Notes: generated by a model not told the origin, from the sequence alone. A stretch of DNA of 64,000 bases from Longilinea arvoryzae (GCF_001050235.1 NZ_DF967972.1:62001-126000); one strand, 5' to 3'. Positions 40,605-49,884 are shown, counted from the first letter of the stretch. Numbers and translations: made by a program.

Positions 40605-40916
40605 TTAATACTCCGGAACACCTTTCAGGTGATCTCGCCCGATGGGCGGGTTGTCGGTTGCAAAGACTTCTTTTCCGGCCGGCCCGGTCAGGTGAATCTG
40701 GGCGCCGGTTTCGAAGGAACTGCCCATCCAGGGTCTTCGTTGGCCGATGACAAAGACCTTGCGGGCTTTGATCCGCCGCACGAGATCGTCCCGGCCGAGC
40801 AACACACAGTCCGAAAAGACAGCGCCGCGCCGCTCGTACAGGCGCACCTGTTCCACACGCCCCTCGGCATTGTAATGCACTGCCTCGATGACTCCGTCGT
40901 ACTTTTTGGGTGACAT
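40605..40916 (-). CDS. Hypothetical protein (103 aa)
   Basis: ATG 40916 starts a 103-residue basic, beta-rich protein (MSPKKYDGVIEAVHYNAEGR...). It ends 15 nt before the GT2 gene and starts 38 nt after tRNA-Pro, on the same strand. A longer open frame runs back through the tRNA and is spurious. Family not recognised. Confidence 0.65.
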   Translation of the reverse strand: MSPKKYDGVIEAVHYNAEGRVEQVRLYERRGAVFSDCVLLGRDDLVRRIKARKVFVIGQRRPWMGSSFETGAQIHLTGPAGKEVFATDNPPIGRDHLKGVPEY

Positions 40917-40953
40917 GACGTCTTTCCCTGGTTGGCAAATTCTAAAAAAAGAG

Positions 40954-41026
40954 TCGGGGTGGACGGACTTGAACCGTCGACCCCCGCGTCCCAAACGCGG
41001 TGCGCTGCCAACTGCGCTACACCCCG
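40954..41026 (-). tRNA. tRNA-Pro (anticodon TGG)
   Basis: On the minus strand: acceptor CGGGGTG paired with CACCCCG, anticodon stem CCGCG/CGCGG around TTTGGGA giving TGG, T-loop TTCAAGT, discriminator A. CCA is not encoded. Confidence 0.93.
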
Positions 41027-41080
41027 GCGCTTCAAAGTATAATCGGTGCAGGGCATAATCGTCAAGTTTACAAATTCGCC

Positions 41081-41953
41081 ATGCAAAACAATACAAGACT
41101 CTCACTTCTATTGTTGATTCTTCTACTGGCAGGCTGCGCTTCCGCCGCGCCAACCGCAGCGTCGTCGCCTTCGGCCACGCCGCTGCAGCCCATTTCCACG
41201 CTCCAGCCCAGCCCGACCCCGCAGCCCAGCCTGACCCCAACGCCGGCCGGTTGCACGGAAACCCGGGGGCAGGTGAAAAGCTTTGCGGTGTTCTCCACCG
41301 AGATCGGTAAGCCTATGACGGTGCGCGTCTACACACCGCCATGCTACGACCCCTCGGCCGATCCGGGTTATCCGGTGCTCTACCTGCTGCACGGCCAGTC
41401 CTTCAACGACGATCAGTGGCAGCGCCTGGGCGTTCCGGAAACCGCCGACCGCCTGATCGCTGCCGGCGAGGTCAGGCCCTTCCTGGTAGTCATGCCGCAG
41501 GAATATTATTACCTGGCAGATATCAGCCAATCCGCTTTTGGCCGGGCGGTGGTCAATGAGCTTTTACCCTGGGTGGAGGAGAATTACGCCGTTTGCCGCG
41601 AGACCGCCTGCCGGGCCATTGGCGGGCTTTCGCGCGGCGCCAGTTGGGCGGTTCGCCTGGGCTATGAATACTGGCCCACCTTCGGCGCCATCGGCCTGCA
41701 CAGCCTGCCCTCGTCCAGCAACGGAAGCATCTTTTACAATTGGCTGCCAAAGATTCCCGAAGACCAGCGCCCGCGCCTGTACCTGGATATCGGCGTCAAG
41801 GATCCCTACTACGCCTATGCGCTGGAATTCGAGGGCATGCTCAACGACGCGCGCCTAGTGCACGAATGGCACCTCAACCCGGGCACGCATAATGAAGAAT
41901 ACTGGTCGGCGCACGTGGAGGAGTATTTGCGCTGGTACGCGGCCGGATGGTAA
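41081..41953 (+). CDS. Exported esterase lipoprotein (PF00756-like)
   Basis: 290 residues from ATG 41081. A lipobox LLAGC near residue 20, a PTP/SPTPQPSLTPTP stalk, then an esterase domain: YPVLYLLHGQSFNDDQW, nucleophile Ser in GGLSRGASW, an Asp in DIGVKDPYY and a final His in NPGTHNEEYW. It should hydrolyse esters at the cell surface. The frame upstream to 41000 overlaps the tRNA and is not used. A TATAAT at 41038 is the likely -10. Confidence 0.85.
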   Translation: MQNNTRLSLLLLILLLAGCASAAPTAASSPSATPLQPISTLQPSPTPQPSLTPTPAGCTETRGQVKSFAVFSTEIGKPMTVRVYTPPCYDPSADPGYPVLYLLHGQSFNDDQWQRLGVPETADRLIAAGEVRPFLVVMPQEYYYLADISQSAFGRAVVNELLPWVEENYAVCRETACRAIGGLSRGASWAVRLGYEYWPTFGAIGLHSLPSSSNGSIFYNWLPKIPEDQRPRLYLDIGVKDPYYAYALEFEGMLNDARLVHEWHLNPGTHNEEYWSAHVEEYLRWYAAGW

Positions 41954-41968
41954 ATCCGATTCGGGTGC

Positions 41969-42388
41969 TTAGCCGGCCGCCAGGGCCCGATCGATCAGGG
42001 CCTGCCAGGTTTCATCCGGTTCCCACACCGAAAGCATATCCCAGCGGGCATCTTCTTCCGGCTCGCCGCAGCGCAGCACGCGCCACAGATAAACGAAGGC
42101 CGAGGCCCGGTAATTTCTGCGGCAGTGGACCAGGACGGACTGTGCGCGATGGGCTTCCATCGCGGCAAAGAATTGCTGCAGATTTGCCTGCGTGGGCGTC
42201 TCCCAGACCACCGGGATGTGAATATATTCCAGCCCGCGCACGGAAGCCAGCCCGAAAGCATCCGGCATGCCGTCCGGAGCGCTGGTCGGGAACAAATTGA
42301 TCACCACCTGATAGCCCTGCGCGGCAATCCAATCCCACTGTTCGAGGGTCGGTTGGCCGCAGCAGCCCAGCCGCGCCGATATGCGCAT
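41969..42388 (-). CDS. Protein-tyrosine/dual-specificity phosphatase-like protein with short P-loop
   Basis: 139 residues from ATG 42388, 17 nt after the methyltransferase stop. The loop reads VHCRRNYRASAF: Cys89 and Arg94 are separated by four residues rather than the canonical five. A similar HCxxNxRxSAF form is known to me from a bacterial DSP-like subfamily, so this is likely a genuine variant. Substrate unknown. Confidence 0.72.
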   Translation of the reverse strand: MRISARLGCCGQPTLEQWDWIAAQGYQVVINLFPTSAPDGMPDAFGLASVRGLEYIHIPVVWETPTQANLQQFFAAMEAHRAQSVLVHCRRNYRASAFVYLWRVLRCGEPEEDARWDMLSVWEPDETWQALIDRALAAG

Positions 42389-42404
42389 GTAATTCAACGG
42401 TTCG

Positions 42405-43205
42405 TCAGGCAAGCGGCCTCCGGCAGCGCACCGCCAGAACCGGCGGAATTTCTTTGAAGGCTTCCCAGGAAAAAGGCCGCCGCCCCTCCAATTCGGGTGG
42501 GAAAGTGGGCTCCTCAATCCCGTCGATCATCCAGCCGGCGCGGAAGGCGGCCCCAAACAGCACGTTGAGCGGCCGATGGAAGTAGTACTGCGCTTCAGGC
42601 TGACCGATGATGCCCAGGCCCAGTGAAGAGAAGGGCGTGATGTACTTTTCGACCTTGATGGTGCTGGTCACCACCAGTTCGCCGTCCCGGTCGGCCTCCT
42701 CGATAGCCTTGTAAGCGCCGCTCGAGTTGAAACACGGGTGCGCCACCACGAACACGAACCGCCCGCCCGGCCGCACCAGGCGCGCCAGCGCCCGAAACAG
42801 CGGATCGATCTGGGCCATATCCATCAGGGCCATGGTATTGGTCGCGGCGTCGAATTTCCCCTCCCCCAGGCTGAGCAGCGCTTCCTCGCGAGAGGCATCC
42901 GCTACGGTATATTCCACCCGTCCGGAATAATCCGCCGAGCGGGCGCGGGCGCGTTCGATGAAAACGGGACTGACGTCGCAAGCGGTCACCTTTGCGCCCA
43001 GGTCGGCCAGACGGCGGGCCAGCGCACCGTTGCCGCAGGCCACATCCAGCACCTGCTCGCCGGGCTGTAATTCCAGCAGTTTCTCCACCGCAGGCGAAAC
43101 CAGGTAGCGGTGAAAGGCATTGCCTTCCTTGAAATAATCGTCCCAGAAAGCAGCGTTGCGATTCCAGATACCGCTCGCCTTCTGGCTGAGATCATCTGAG
43201 AACAT
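42405..43205 (-). CDS. Class I SAM-dependent methyltransferase
   Basis: 266 residues. Motif I VLDVACGNGALA at 53-64, the acidic VTACDVSP and the post-motif LARLVRPGGRFVFV are typical of small-molecule methyltransferases (UbiE/Methyltransf_11 group). ATG 43205 has TAGGAG upstream. It lies in a tight minus-strand run (Nudix, methyltransferase, phosphatase). Substrate unknown. Confidence 0.85.
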   Translation of the reverse strand: MFSDDLSQKASGIWNRNAAFWDDYFKEGNAFHRYLVSPAVEKLLELQPGEQVLDVACGNGALARRLADLGAKVTACDVSPVFIERARARSADYSGRVEYTVADASREEALLSLGEGKFDAATNTMALMDMAQIDPLFRALARLVRPGGRFVFVVAHPCFNSSGAYKAIEEADRDGELVVTSTIKVEKYITPFSSLGLGIIGQPEAQYYFHRPLNVLFGAAFRAGWMIDGIEEPTFPPELEGRRPFSWEAFKEIPPVLAVRCRRPLA

Positions 43206-43216
43206 GAGATCCGCTC

Positions 43217-43750
43217 CTATTTGCGCGCTTCCAGCAGCCGGGGCTGCGCCAACAGCAGCGCGGCCAGCGTCTTGCTGTCGTGAAGGGTATTCCTGCCGGC
43301 CAGCACTTCGCCCGCCGGAATGGCTTCCAGTTCCAGGAACTCATCATCGTCCTGCTTCAACGGATCGGGCTGCAGGCCGGTCGCCAGATAAACATACATG
43401 TGCTCGTCGCTGTAACCCGGCGCCAGGTAGAAATCGCCCAGCAGTTCCATTTTGCCGGCCGCGTAGCCGGTTTCTTCGCGAACCTCGCGCTCGGCGCAGG
43501 CCAGCGGTTCCTCGCCGGCTTCCATCACCCCGGCCGGAAGCTCCAACAACTCCTCGCCGGCGCCCAGTCGAAACTGGCGCACGAACAGCAGCCGGCCCTT
43601 CTCATCCAGCGGCACGATCGTGACCGATGGCATATGGTGGACCAGATCGTAATCGCGGACCCGATCATCGGGCAGGCGCAGGTGCACCACCTGCACGCCA
43701 AAGGCCCGCCCCTGATAAACCGTATCGCGTTTGAGTTCTTCGAAGATCAT
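43217..43750 (-). CDS. Nudix hydrolase, ADP-ribose pyrophosphatase-like
   Basis: 177 residues with the Nudix box GVMEAGEEPLACAEREVREETGY (74-96; Gx5Ex7REVxEExG intact). APGYSDEHMYVYLA downstream fits ADP-ribose pyrophosphatases. ATG 43750 has GGAG six bases upstream. It hydrolyses nucleoside-diphosphate sugars, probably ADP-ribose. Confidence 0.9.
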   Translation of the reverse strand: MIFEELKRDTVYQGRAFGVQVVHLRLPDDRVRDYDLVHHMPSVTIVPLDEKGRLLFVRQFRLGAGEELLELPAGVMEAGEEPLACAEREVREETGYAAGKMELLGDFYLAPGYSDEHMYVYLATGLQPDPLKQDDDEFLELEAIPAGEVLAGRNTLHDSKTLAALLLAQPRLLEARK

Positions 43751-43771
43751 TATTTACTCCAGAAAAGAAAA

Positions 43772-43980
43772 TTGCCACAGAGGTCACAGAGACCTCAGAG
43801 GAAGAATAAAGCAAGAGAAAAAAGAGACGAATCGAACCGGCAGGAAAATGATCAAGAATATATTCTAACTTCATTGCCGTATTTTGGGCTCACCTTCTCT
43901 TTTTCTTAATCTTCGGATACTTCCTCTTCTGTTTATCTTTCACTTCTCTAAGACCTCTGTGTTCTCTGTGGTTATCTTTA
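43772..43980. repeat. Composite inverted ACACAGAGG-family element
   Basis: Left arm 43772-43828 on plus (GCCACAGAGGTCACAGAGAC words, then an A/G-rich stretch). Right arm 43915-43980 is its diverged inverse (ACCACAGAGAACACAGAGG on minus). It is the third member of the family at 12681 and 33737, here between two minus-strand genes. Confidence 0.72.
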
Positions 43981-44017
43981 AACCAAACGCGGGAGAATGA
44001 CTCTCCCGCATTTGGTT
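43981..44017. terminator. Terminator of the LysM lipoprotein gene
   Basis: A 16-bp stem with one wobble: AACCAAACGCGGGAGA and its complement around a 5-nt loop, 23 bases after the stop on the minus strand. It adjoins the repeat element. Confidence 0.75.
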
Positions 44018-44039
44018 CGGCGTCTTATGGATTGTCGGG

Positions 44040-44675
44040 CTACGGGATTTGAAGGGTCTGCCCCGCGGTCAGCGTGTAGGGATCCTTCAGGCCGTTGGCC
44101 AGAATGATCATGTTGGGATCCGCATCCCCGAAGGCGCAGGCGATGGAATAGATGGTATCGCCGGAGGCGACTTTATAAGTGGTCGGATGAGTCTTCAAGG
44201 CGCGGTCGCCGAAATCCCACGATCCGCTCTGCGGAATCTTCAAGGTCATGCCGGGATCGAGGAAGGCGTTCGCCGAGAGGCCGTTCAACGCAGCCAGGTC
44301 CGCCGGGCTGATGTTAAAGCGGCGCGCCAGGCAGTACTGCGATTCACCCTTCTGGACGACGTAGCTGGAAGGACGCCCCGGAGTGGCCGTCGGGACCACG
44401 GCGAAAGTGGCGGTGGGCTGAACTGCCTGGGTGGGTTGCACAGCCGGGGTCGGAGTGGCGGCCGCGGCGCCGGGCTGGCCAACTGCGGCGGCCGTCTGGG
44501 TGCCGCTGACGATTTCAGTCAGCATGGCATTCGGCGAGACCAGCGGGAAAGGCAACTCGCCCGTAGCGGTCGCCTTGACTGCAGCCGCTGGTGTGGAAGC
44601 CGGCAAAACACAGGCGCTCAAGGCGACGCTCATCAACACTACGACGATAATTAGAGTGAGTAGTTTTTTGTGCAT
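44040..44675 (-). CDS. LysM lipoprotein
   Basis: 211 residues from ATG 44675 (GGAG nine bases upstream). A lipobox-like region ALSACVLP near residue 22, an Ala/Thr/Pro-rich spacer, then two LysM domains (YVVQKGESQYCLARRFN... and YKVASGDTIYSIACAFG...). Each LysM carries a Cys in the same place, so a disulfide is possible. LysM binds peptidoglycan or other GlcNAc polymers. It has a strong promoter at 44754-44782. Confidence 0.87.
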   Translation of the reverse strand: MHKKLLTLIIVVVLMSVALSACVLPASTPAAAVKATATGELPFPLVSPNAMLTEIVSGTQTAAAVGQPGAAAATPTPAVQPTQAVQPTATFAVVPTATPGRPSSYVVQKGESQYCLARRFNISPADLAALNGLSANAFLDPGMTLKIPQSGSWDFGDRALKTHPTTYKVASGDTIYSIACAFGDADPNMIILANGLKDPYTLTAGQTLQIP

Positions 44676-44753
44676 CGGGACGATCTCCTTCAACGAATTT
44701 AGGCAGCCTGTCGTTTTCCGGACAGGTGAATTGCGTATATTTTAATTTTTAAC

Positions 44754-44782
44754 ATAGTAGCATAACCGATGAGACACGTCAA
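44754..44782 (-). promoter_or_regulatory. Promoter of the LysM lipoprotein gene
   Basis: On the minus strand TTGACG (44782-44777), 17-nt spacer, TACTAT (44759-44754), about 80 bases before the start codon. Confidence 0.7.
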
Positions 44783-45129
44783 GCGGGTGAATAAGTCCTG
44801 TTTCTGTGCTTTCGTGACCTGCATTTGTCATGCCAGAATGCCCGATCAGGGTCAGAAACCACCTTTTTAGCCTGTTATTGTACTGGCGCTGCAGTGAGCA
44901 AGATCATCCGCAAGCGATGACTTTCAACAATGGAAGCCGTTTTGAAATGCCGGTATCATAATGCTTGGAGACGGAATAAAAAAGGACACCTCCTAGATGC
45001 TCATCGCTGTCTCCTCCTTTGGCGAAAGTCTCCGCCGGGTTTTTCCTCACCGCCCCCGGCGGAGACTCGCGTTAACCCCAAATTCGGAAAGTCTGAATGG
45101 CTTTTCGATTTTGATTTTTAAAGATCGTT
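44783..45129. other. Gene-free region with competing GGAGAC/GTCTCC pairings
   Basis: A 13-bp stem AGTCTCCGCCGGG (45027-45039)/CCCGGCGGAGACT (45055-45067) lies 60 bases past the kinase stop (minus) and is its probable 3' hairpin. A further GTCTCC (45009) and a GGAGAC (44966) could pair alternatively. The 63-codon plus-strand frame at 44930 looks spurious. Confidence 0.45.
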
Positions 45130-47046
45130 TCAGTTTTTCACAACCGGCAGCACGACCGTAAATGTGCTGCCTTCATCCAGGGTGGACTCAACCCAGATGC
45201 GTCCCTGGTGATTCTCGACGATGGATTTCACGATCGAAAGCCCCAGGCCGGTGCCAGGGATTTCATTGTTCGAATTACTGGCCCGGTAGAACTTGTCGAA
45301 GATGAAGGGCAGGTCCACCTGGGGAATGCCGATGCCGTTGTCGGTGAATTGCAGGATGATCTGTTGGTCGTCCATTTCACCGTTGACGGAAATCACCCCG
45401 CCGCGGTGGGTATATTTTCTGGCGTTATCCAGGATGTTTTCGACCATTTGCCGGATTTGCACCGGATTGGCGAACACAGCCGGCAGCGACTCGGGCAACT
45501 GCACCTGCAGCGTCTGTCCCTTATCGTCAAGCTGCTTCTTCATGCTCTCGGCCACCAGTTGAATGATCTGCTGGATGAGCACCGTCTCTTTACGCGTGTC
45601 GAAACCGGATTCGATCCGGCCCAACTCAACCAGGTCGTCCACCAGGTGAGTGATGTTGTGCACGCTGATCTGCACGCGGTGAATGAAATCGCGCTGCAGT
45701 TCGGTGACCGGGCCGGCGCGCTCGATCAGCTCCACATAACCCAGAATAGCCGTCAGGGGCGAGCGCAGGTCGTGCGATACGGTGCTGACGAAATCGCTCT
45801 TGATGCTGTCCAGCTTTTTCAGGTTGGTGACGTCGTGCATGGTGATGGCGGCGCCGACTTCGCTGATGGGCGTGATTTGAGCGCTGAAGATTCGCCCGTC
45901 CTCGACCGTGATTTCAACCCGGTTGGTCTTGCTCTTTCCATCACTTTCCGCCAGTTCCAGCAAGTCGGGATTGCTGAAGACTTCCCGCAGGGGACGCCCC
46001 ACCAGGTTCTCATCCCCCAGCCTGAAGGCGCCGTTCACCATCTGGTTGACCAGCACCAGACGCTGGTCGAGATCGAAAACCACGACCCCGTCTTGAATCC
46101 GGGTGAGAATCGTGCCCAGTTTGTTGCGTTCGGCTTCCGTACTGGAGAATTGGCTGGCATTGACAATGGCAATGGCGGCAAATTCTGCCAGCGCTGAAAG
46201 CAATTTCACATCGTGGTCGCGAAACGGGATTTTCTTCTCGCGGTTGTCAATGCCCAGCACGCCGATAACGCTGTCGTGCACGCGCAACGGAACGTAAACC
46301 AGATTTTGCACCAGGTAGGCGGTCTTGATCTTCTGGGGCGTGTTTTCATCCAGCAGAAAAGGCCGGCCGGACTGGATCACCGACCCCGCCAGGGTATCCT
46401 GTATGGGCAGGCGGAAGGTGCGCGCGAACTCATCCTGGAAGTTGCGCGAGGCGCGCATATACAATTCGCCGGTGACATCGTCCAACAGAAGCAGGCTGCC
46501 TTCGTCTGCGTTCGTCAATTTGACGGCCGCCTCGACCACCGACTGCAGGACGCTGTCGGTATCCAACGAGCCGTTGATGGAACGGGCCAGTCCCGCCAGG
46601 GTTTCCATTTCGCCGATCTGCTGCTGCAGGTTGGCCGTGGCCCGGCGAGATTCGAGCAGCACCCATTCCTTGCGCAACTGCTGCTTGGCAAGGCTGGATT
46701 GCACTGCTTTGAGGATATCCTCGCTGCGCAGCGGCAGGCACAGCGTATCGCTCAGGCCCAATTGCAGCGCGCGCTTGAGCAGCCCGGGGGTCTCCTGAGA
46801 GACGAAGAGCAGGATCGGGACCGCCGGAAACCGGCGCAGCAATCCATCTGCCAGGTCCAGCCCGCTGGTATCCTCGACCTTTTCGCCCAAAATCACCAGC
46901 GCCGGTGAGGTCAGCTCGATCGAACGCTTGATGGCGGCAGCGTTTTGCTGAAGGGTGACCTGATACCCGGCGGATTTCAAGACCCGCTCCAGCAGGAAAT
47001 TAATTTGCTGATCCGTGACAGCCACGAGAATGTGGGAAGGGGTCAT
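45130..47046 (-). CDS. Histidine kinase with degenerate receiver, GAF and PAS domains
   Basis: 638 residues: a receiver-like domain (1-120) whose phospho-acceptor position reads Gly (LVILGEKVED) and whose conserved Lys is missing (CLPLRSED); GAF (about 150-300); PAS (about 310-400); HisKA with VSHDLRSPLTAILGYVE; and HATPase_c with NILDNARKYTH, DNGIGIP and GTGLGLSIV. The kinase part looks fully active and cytosolic. It follows a paralogous pseudo-kinase by 20 nt, so the pair is probably one signalling unit. Confidence 0.88.
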   Translation of the reverse strand: MTPSHILVAVTDQQINFLLERVLKSAGYQVTLQQNAAAIKRSIELTSPALVILGEKVEDTSGLDLADGLLRRFPAVPILLFVSQETPGLLKRALQLGLSDTLCLPLRSEDILKAVQSSLAKQQLRKEWVLLESRRATANLQQQIGEMETLAGLARSINGSLDTDSVLQSVVEAAVKLTNADEGSLLLLDDVTGELYMRASRNFQDEFARTFRLPIQDTLAGSVIQSGRPFLLDENTPQKIKTAYLVQNLVYVPLRVHDSVIGVLGIDNREKKIPFRDHDVKLLSALAEFAAIAIVNASQFSSTEAERNKLGTILTRIQDGVVVFDLDQRLVLVNQMVNGAFRLGDENLVGRPLREVFSNPDLLELAESDGKSKTNRVEITVEDGRIFSAQITPISEVGAAITMHDVTNLKKLDSIKSDFVSTVSHDLRSPLTAILGYVELIERAGPVTELQRDFIHRVQISVHNITHLVDDLVELGRIESGFDTRKETVLIQQIIQLVAESMKKQLDDKGQTLQVQLPESLPAVFANPVQIRQMVENILDNARKYTHRGGVISVNGEMDDQQIILQFTDNGIGIPQVDLPFIFDKFYRASNSNNEIPGTGLGLSIVKSIVENHQGRIWVESTLDEGSTFTVVLPVVKN

Positions 47047-47066
47047 GAAAATCGCCTGTACGTAAT

Positions 47067-48710
47067 TTAATGAAGGAGGGGCAGCAGGATGTGGAACAGG
47101 GTGGTCTGACCTGGCTTGCGTTCCGCCCAGGTCTTGCCGTTGAATTTCAGGATAACGTCCTTCACCAGCGGCAAGCCGATGGCCGCGGCGAAAAAGCGGC
47201 GCGAGCGGCTGGGTTCATTGACAGGAGGCTTGTCGAAGATGCGCGCCAGCATTCCCGTATTCAGGTTGGGCCCGCTGTAGTGGATGCTCAGATGGGCCAT
47301 GCCCTCCGGAGTGCGTTCGAGCTTGAGACCCACCTGGCTGCCGTTGGTGGAAACGCGCAGCACGTAATTAAGCAAACCGGTGACTGCCTGAAGGAGCAGC
47401 GCTCCGTCGGCCTGGATGTCGAACGCCTCGTTGGGCAGGTCGGCTGCCAGGCTGAGGTTGTTGGCCCCGACGAAGGGTTGCATCCGGTTGACGGCCAGGC
47501 GGGTAATTTCGGTCAGGTTGGCGGGCGAGCCGCGCAGCCCTTCCGATGGTTGCAAAGATTCGGCCAGCCGGCTGGTATATCCGACCTGCTCCTGGACGGC
47601 CGAAAGCGCCTGGCGCTGATCGGGCGTCCAATGGATGGTGATATCCTTGGCGAGAAAATCGAGCGCGCTGCGGGCGATTTCCATCGGCCCGCGCAGCTCC
47701 TGGCGCAGAGATAGAAGCAGCGAATTGTTGACCTTCTCACCCAACTGGGCGACCTCGGCCGCGTTTTGCTGCATCCGGGCGCGGTCTTCAACGGTGCGGA
47801 ACAGGCGCGCATTGACCAGAGAAATGGCGGCGTAATCGGCCAGCGCTTCCAGCAGGTGCTGGTCGCTGGGGGTAAACGGCGTGGGCTGCTTGCGCATCAT
47901 CACCAGCAGGCCGATGACCTGTTTTTGCACCTTTACCGGCACGATCAGAGCCGATTGGCCGAGTGGGGCAATTTTGAACCGTTTGAGGGGTTCGCCGTGA
48001 ATGGCGAGCGCCTCACCGGAAAGCGCCACCAGCGAACTGATGCCGTCATCCCAGGGCTGCCCCATCTGCACGGGCAGCGAAGCCGGCAGATTGCGCCCGG
48101 CCACCAGCAGATAATTTTTGGAGGCCTCGTCCCGCAGCAGGAACCAGCCCAATTCGGCCTGAGTGACGTGCGTCGCCCCTTCCAGGATCTTTTCGAAAAC
48201 CTGGGATTGGTCGGTGACCGAGGTAACCGCCTTGCCGACCGAGAAAATGGCGGTCAGTTCGCGCACGCGCTGTTGCAATTCCTGGTTGGTATTGTGCAAT
48301 TGACGCGAAAGACGCTCGCGCTCGTGGCGGTCGTGAACCTGTTTCAGCACGCGCTCGACGACGTTGATCACTTCCGGCTCGCGCGCCGGCCAGGTCAGGT
48401 AATCGGCGGCGCCGAGCCGAAATGTTTGAATGATGTCCGCCTCGTTCCCTTTGGGAGCCAGCAGGATGACCGGGGTGGCCAGGCCTTGCGAGGTCAGCGC
48501 CACCAGGAGGTCCTTACCGCTCAAACCCGGCAGGTTCAGTTCGGCAATGATGGCATCCGGCGCAAACTGCATGGCCCGATTGATGGCTGAGGAGGCGTCT
48601 GAAACCACCAGATATTGATAGCCGGAGGGTTGCAGAATTTGCCGGCCGATCATATCGCTGATAATCGGATCGTTTTCCACGACGAGAATACGGTCACGAG
48701 GGGCAGTCAT
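47067..48710 (-). CDS. Receiver-GAF-pseudo-histidine-kinase protein
   Basis: 547 residues: a receiver-like domain with Glu in place of the acceptor Asp (AIIAELNLPGLSG) and Trp for the conserved Lys (YLTWPARE); a GAF domain (about 150-300); then a kinase-like region where the H-box His is replaced (LRQELRGPM) and the ATP-lid motifs are degenerate (GLLNYVLRVS, YSGPNLNTG). It is likely non-catalytic, a scaffold or sensor for the kinase encoded next. A TATCAT seven bases before ATG 48710 suggests a leaderless mRNA. Confidence 0.82.
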   Translation of the reverse strand: MTAPRDRILVVENDPIISDMIGRQILQPSGYQYLVVSDASSAINRAMQFAPDAIIAELNLPGLSGKDLLVALTSQGLATPVILLAPKGNEADIIQTFRLGAADYLTWPAREPEVINVVERVLKQVHDRHERERLSRQLHNTNQELQQRVRELTAIFSVGKAVTSVTDQSQVFEKILEGATHVTQAELGWFLLRDEASKNYLLVAGRNLPASLPVQMGQPWDDGISSLVALSGEALAIHGEPLKRFKIAPLGQSALIVPVKVQKQVIGLLVMMRKQPTPFTPSDQHLLEALADYAAISLVNARLFRTVEDRARMQQNAAEVAQLGEKVNNSLLLSLRQELRGPMEIARSALDFLAKDITIHWTPDQRQALSAVQEQVGYTSRLAESLQPSEGLRGSPANLTEITRLAVNRMQPFVGANNLSLAADLPNEAFDIQADGALLLQAVTGLLNYVLRVSTNGSQVGLKLERTPEGMAHLSIHYSGPNLNTGMLARIFDKPPVNEPSRSRRFFAAAIGLPLVKDVILKFNGKTWAERKPGQTTLFHILLPLLH

Positions 48711-48818
48711 GTTTGTAATGATAGCACGGAACCGCGGAAGGCTGATAAATGTAAAGGGGTTGTAAATTCATGCGGCGCCGGTTTTTGTTAGAAATGCATA
48801 AGAGCTTGACCCTCGCAC

Positions 48819-48848
48819 TTGACTCTGCCCCGTTCCTGAGCATACAAT
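48819..48848 (+). promoter_or_regulatory. Promoter of the DnaJ-type gene, leaderless
   Basis: TTGACT (48819-48824), 18-nt spacer, TACAAT (48843-48848), then six bases to ATG 48855. No SD. Confidence 0.7.
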
Positions 48849-48854
48849 CATCGT

Positions 48855-49796
48855 ATGGAGTATAAGGATTATTACAAGGTACTGGGCGTTGATCGAAAAG
48901 CAAACGATGACCAGATCAAACGCGCCTATCGTGATTTAGCAAAAAAATATCACCCCGATCGCAACCCCGGCAATAAAGCCGCTGAGGAGCATTTCAAATC
49001 CATTAATGAAGCCTACGAGGTCCTCAAGGACCCCAAGAAACGGCAACGCTACGACCAGTTGGGCGATTCCTATTCGACCTGGCAGCAGGGCGGACAGCAG
49101 GGCAACTTCAACTGGGAGGACTGGTTCAGCCAGCCGTCGAACACCGGCGGCCAGCGGGTTAATATGGACGACCTGTTCGGCGGCGCGGGCGGTTTCTCCG
49201 ACTTCTTCAGCGCCATTTTTGGCGGCATGGGTGGTATGGGCGGGATGGGCGGCGTCAATACCCGCACCCAGACTCGCCGCGCATCTGCGCAGCCGCGGGC
49301 TGCCGCGATCGAAGTCCCCGTCAGCATCAGCCTGGCGGAAGCCTATCATGGAGCGAGCCGGACGGTGCAGGTCGGAGACCGGCGCCTGGAAGTGAAGATT
49401 CCGGCCGGCGCGCGCACCGGCACGAAGGTGCGTATGAAGGGCGCCGCGGTCTCGCCGCAAGGCGGTCGTCCGCAGGATTTGTATCTGGTTGTGGAGGTGC
49501 TTTCCGATCCGCGCTTCGAGCGCAAGGAGGATGACCTGTACACCGATGTTTCCATCGATCTCTACACGGCTGTTCTGGGCGGAACGGCGAAGGTACTCAC
49601 CCTGTCCGGCGAGGTGCTGCTCACAATTCCCGCAGGCACGCAGCCGGGCCAAACCTTCCGCCTTTCCGAGCGCGGCATGCCGCATTTGACGGCTGCCACG
49701 ACCTTTGGAGATTTATACGCGCGCATCAAGGTGAATCTGCCGCGCAACCTGACGCAGCGCCAGAAAAGCCTTTTCGAACAACTCCGTCAGAGTTGA
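48855..49796 (+). CDS. DnaJ/CbpA-type co-chaperone (no zinc finger)
   Basis: 313 residues: J domain (1-70) with HPD in [10 protein letters not shown], a Gly/Phe/Met-rich linker ([11 protein letters not shown]) and the two C-terminal substrate-binding beta domains. The Cys-rich zinc finger of DnaJ is absent, so it is a CbpA-like class B protein. It stimulates DnaK ATPase; no dnaK is in the window. The HtrA-type protease gene follows on the same strand. Confidence 0.92.
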   Translation: MEYKDYYKVLGVDRKANDDQIKRAYRDLAKKYHPDRNPGNKAAEEHFKSINEAYEVLKDPKKRQRYDQLGDSYSTWQQGGQQGNFNWEDWFSQPSNTGGQRVNMDDLFGGAGGFSDFFSAIFGGMGGMGGMGGVNTRTQTRRASAQPRAAAIEVPVSISLAEAYHGASRTVQVGDRRLEVKIPAGARTGTKVRMKGAAVSPQGGRPQDLYLVVEVLSDPRFERKEDDLYTDVSIDLYTAVLGGTAKVLTLSGEVLLTIPAGTQPGQTFRLSERGMPHLTAATTFGDLYARIKVNLPRNLTQRQKSLFEQLRQS

Positions 49797-49884
49797 GCAA
49801 ATAACGTCCGGATAAAGCTCACTGCGCGCGAAGCCCTTTCAGGTGAAAGCCCGGTGGTCGGATTTTCTTACCAAGGATGCAACG

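Noticed and set aside
40605-41240. 211-codon minus-strand frame covering tRNA-Pro
   Set aside because: Only the last 103 codons (from 40916) make a plausible protein; the rest crosses the tRNA and the opposite esterase gene.
44930-45121. 63-codon plus-strand frame between LysM and kinase genes
   Set aside because: Runs through a 13-bp hairpin, has no SD, and the peptide looks random.
45208-48590. Long plus-strand frames opposite the two kinase-like genes
   Set aside because: Antisense shadows without SD or domain patterns.
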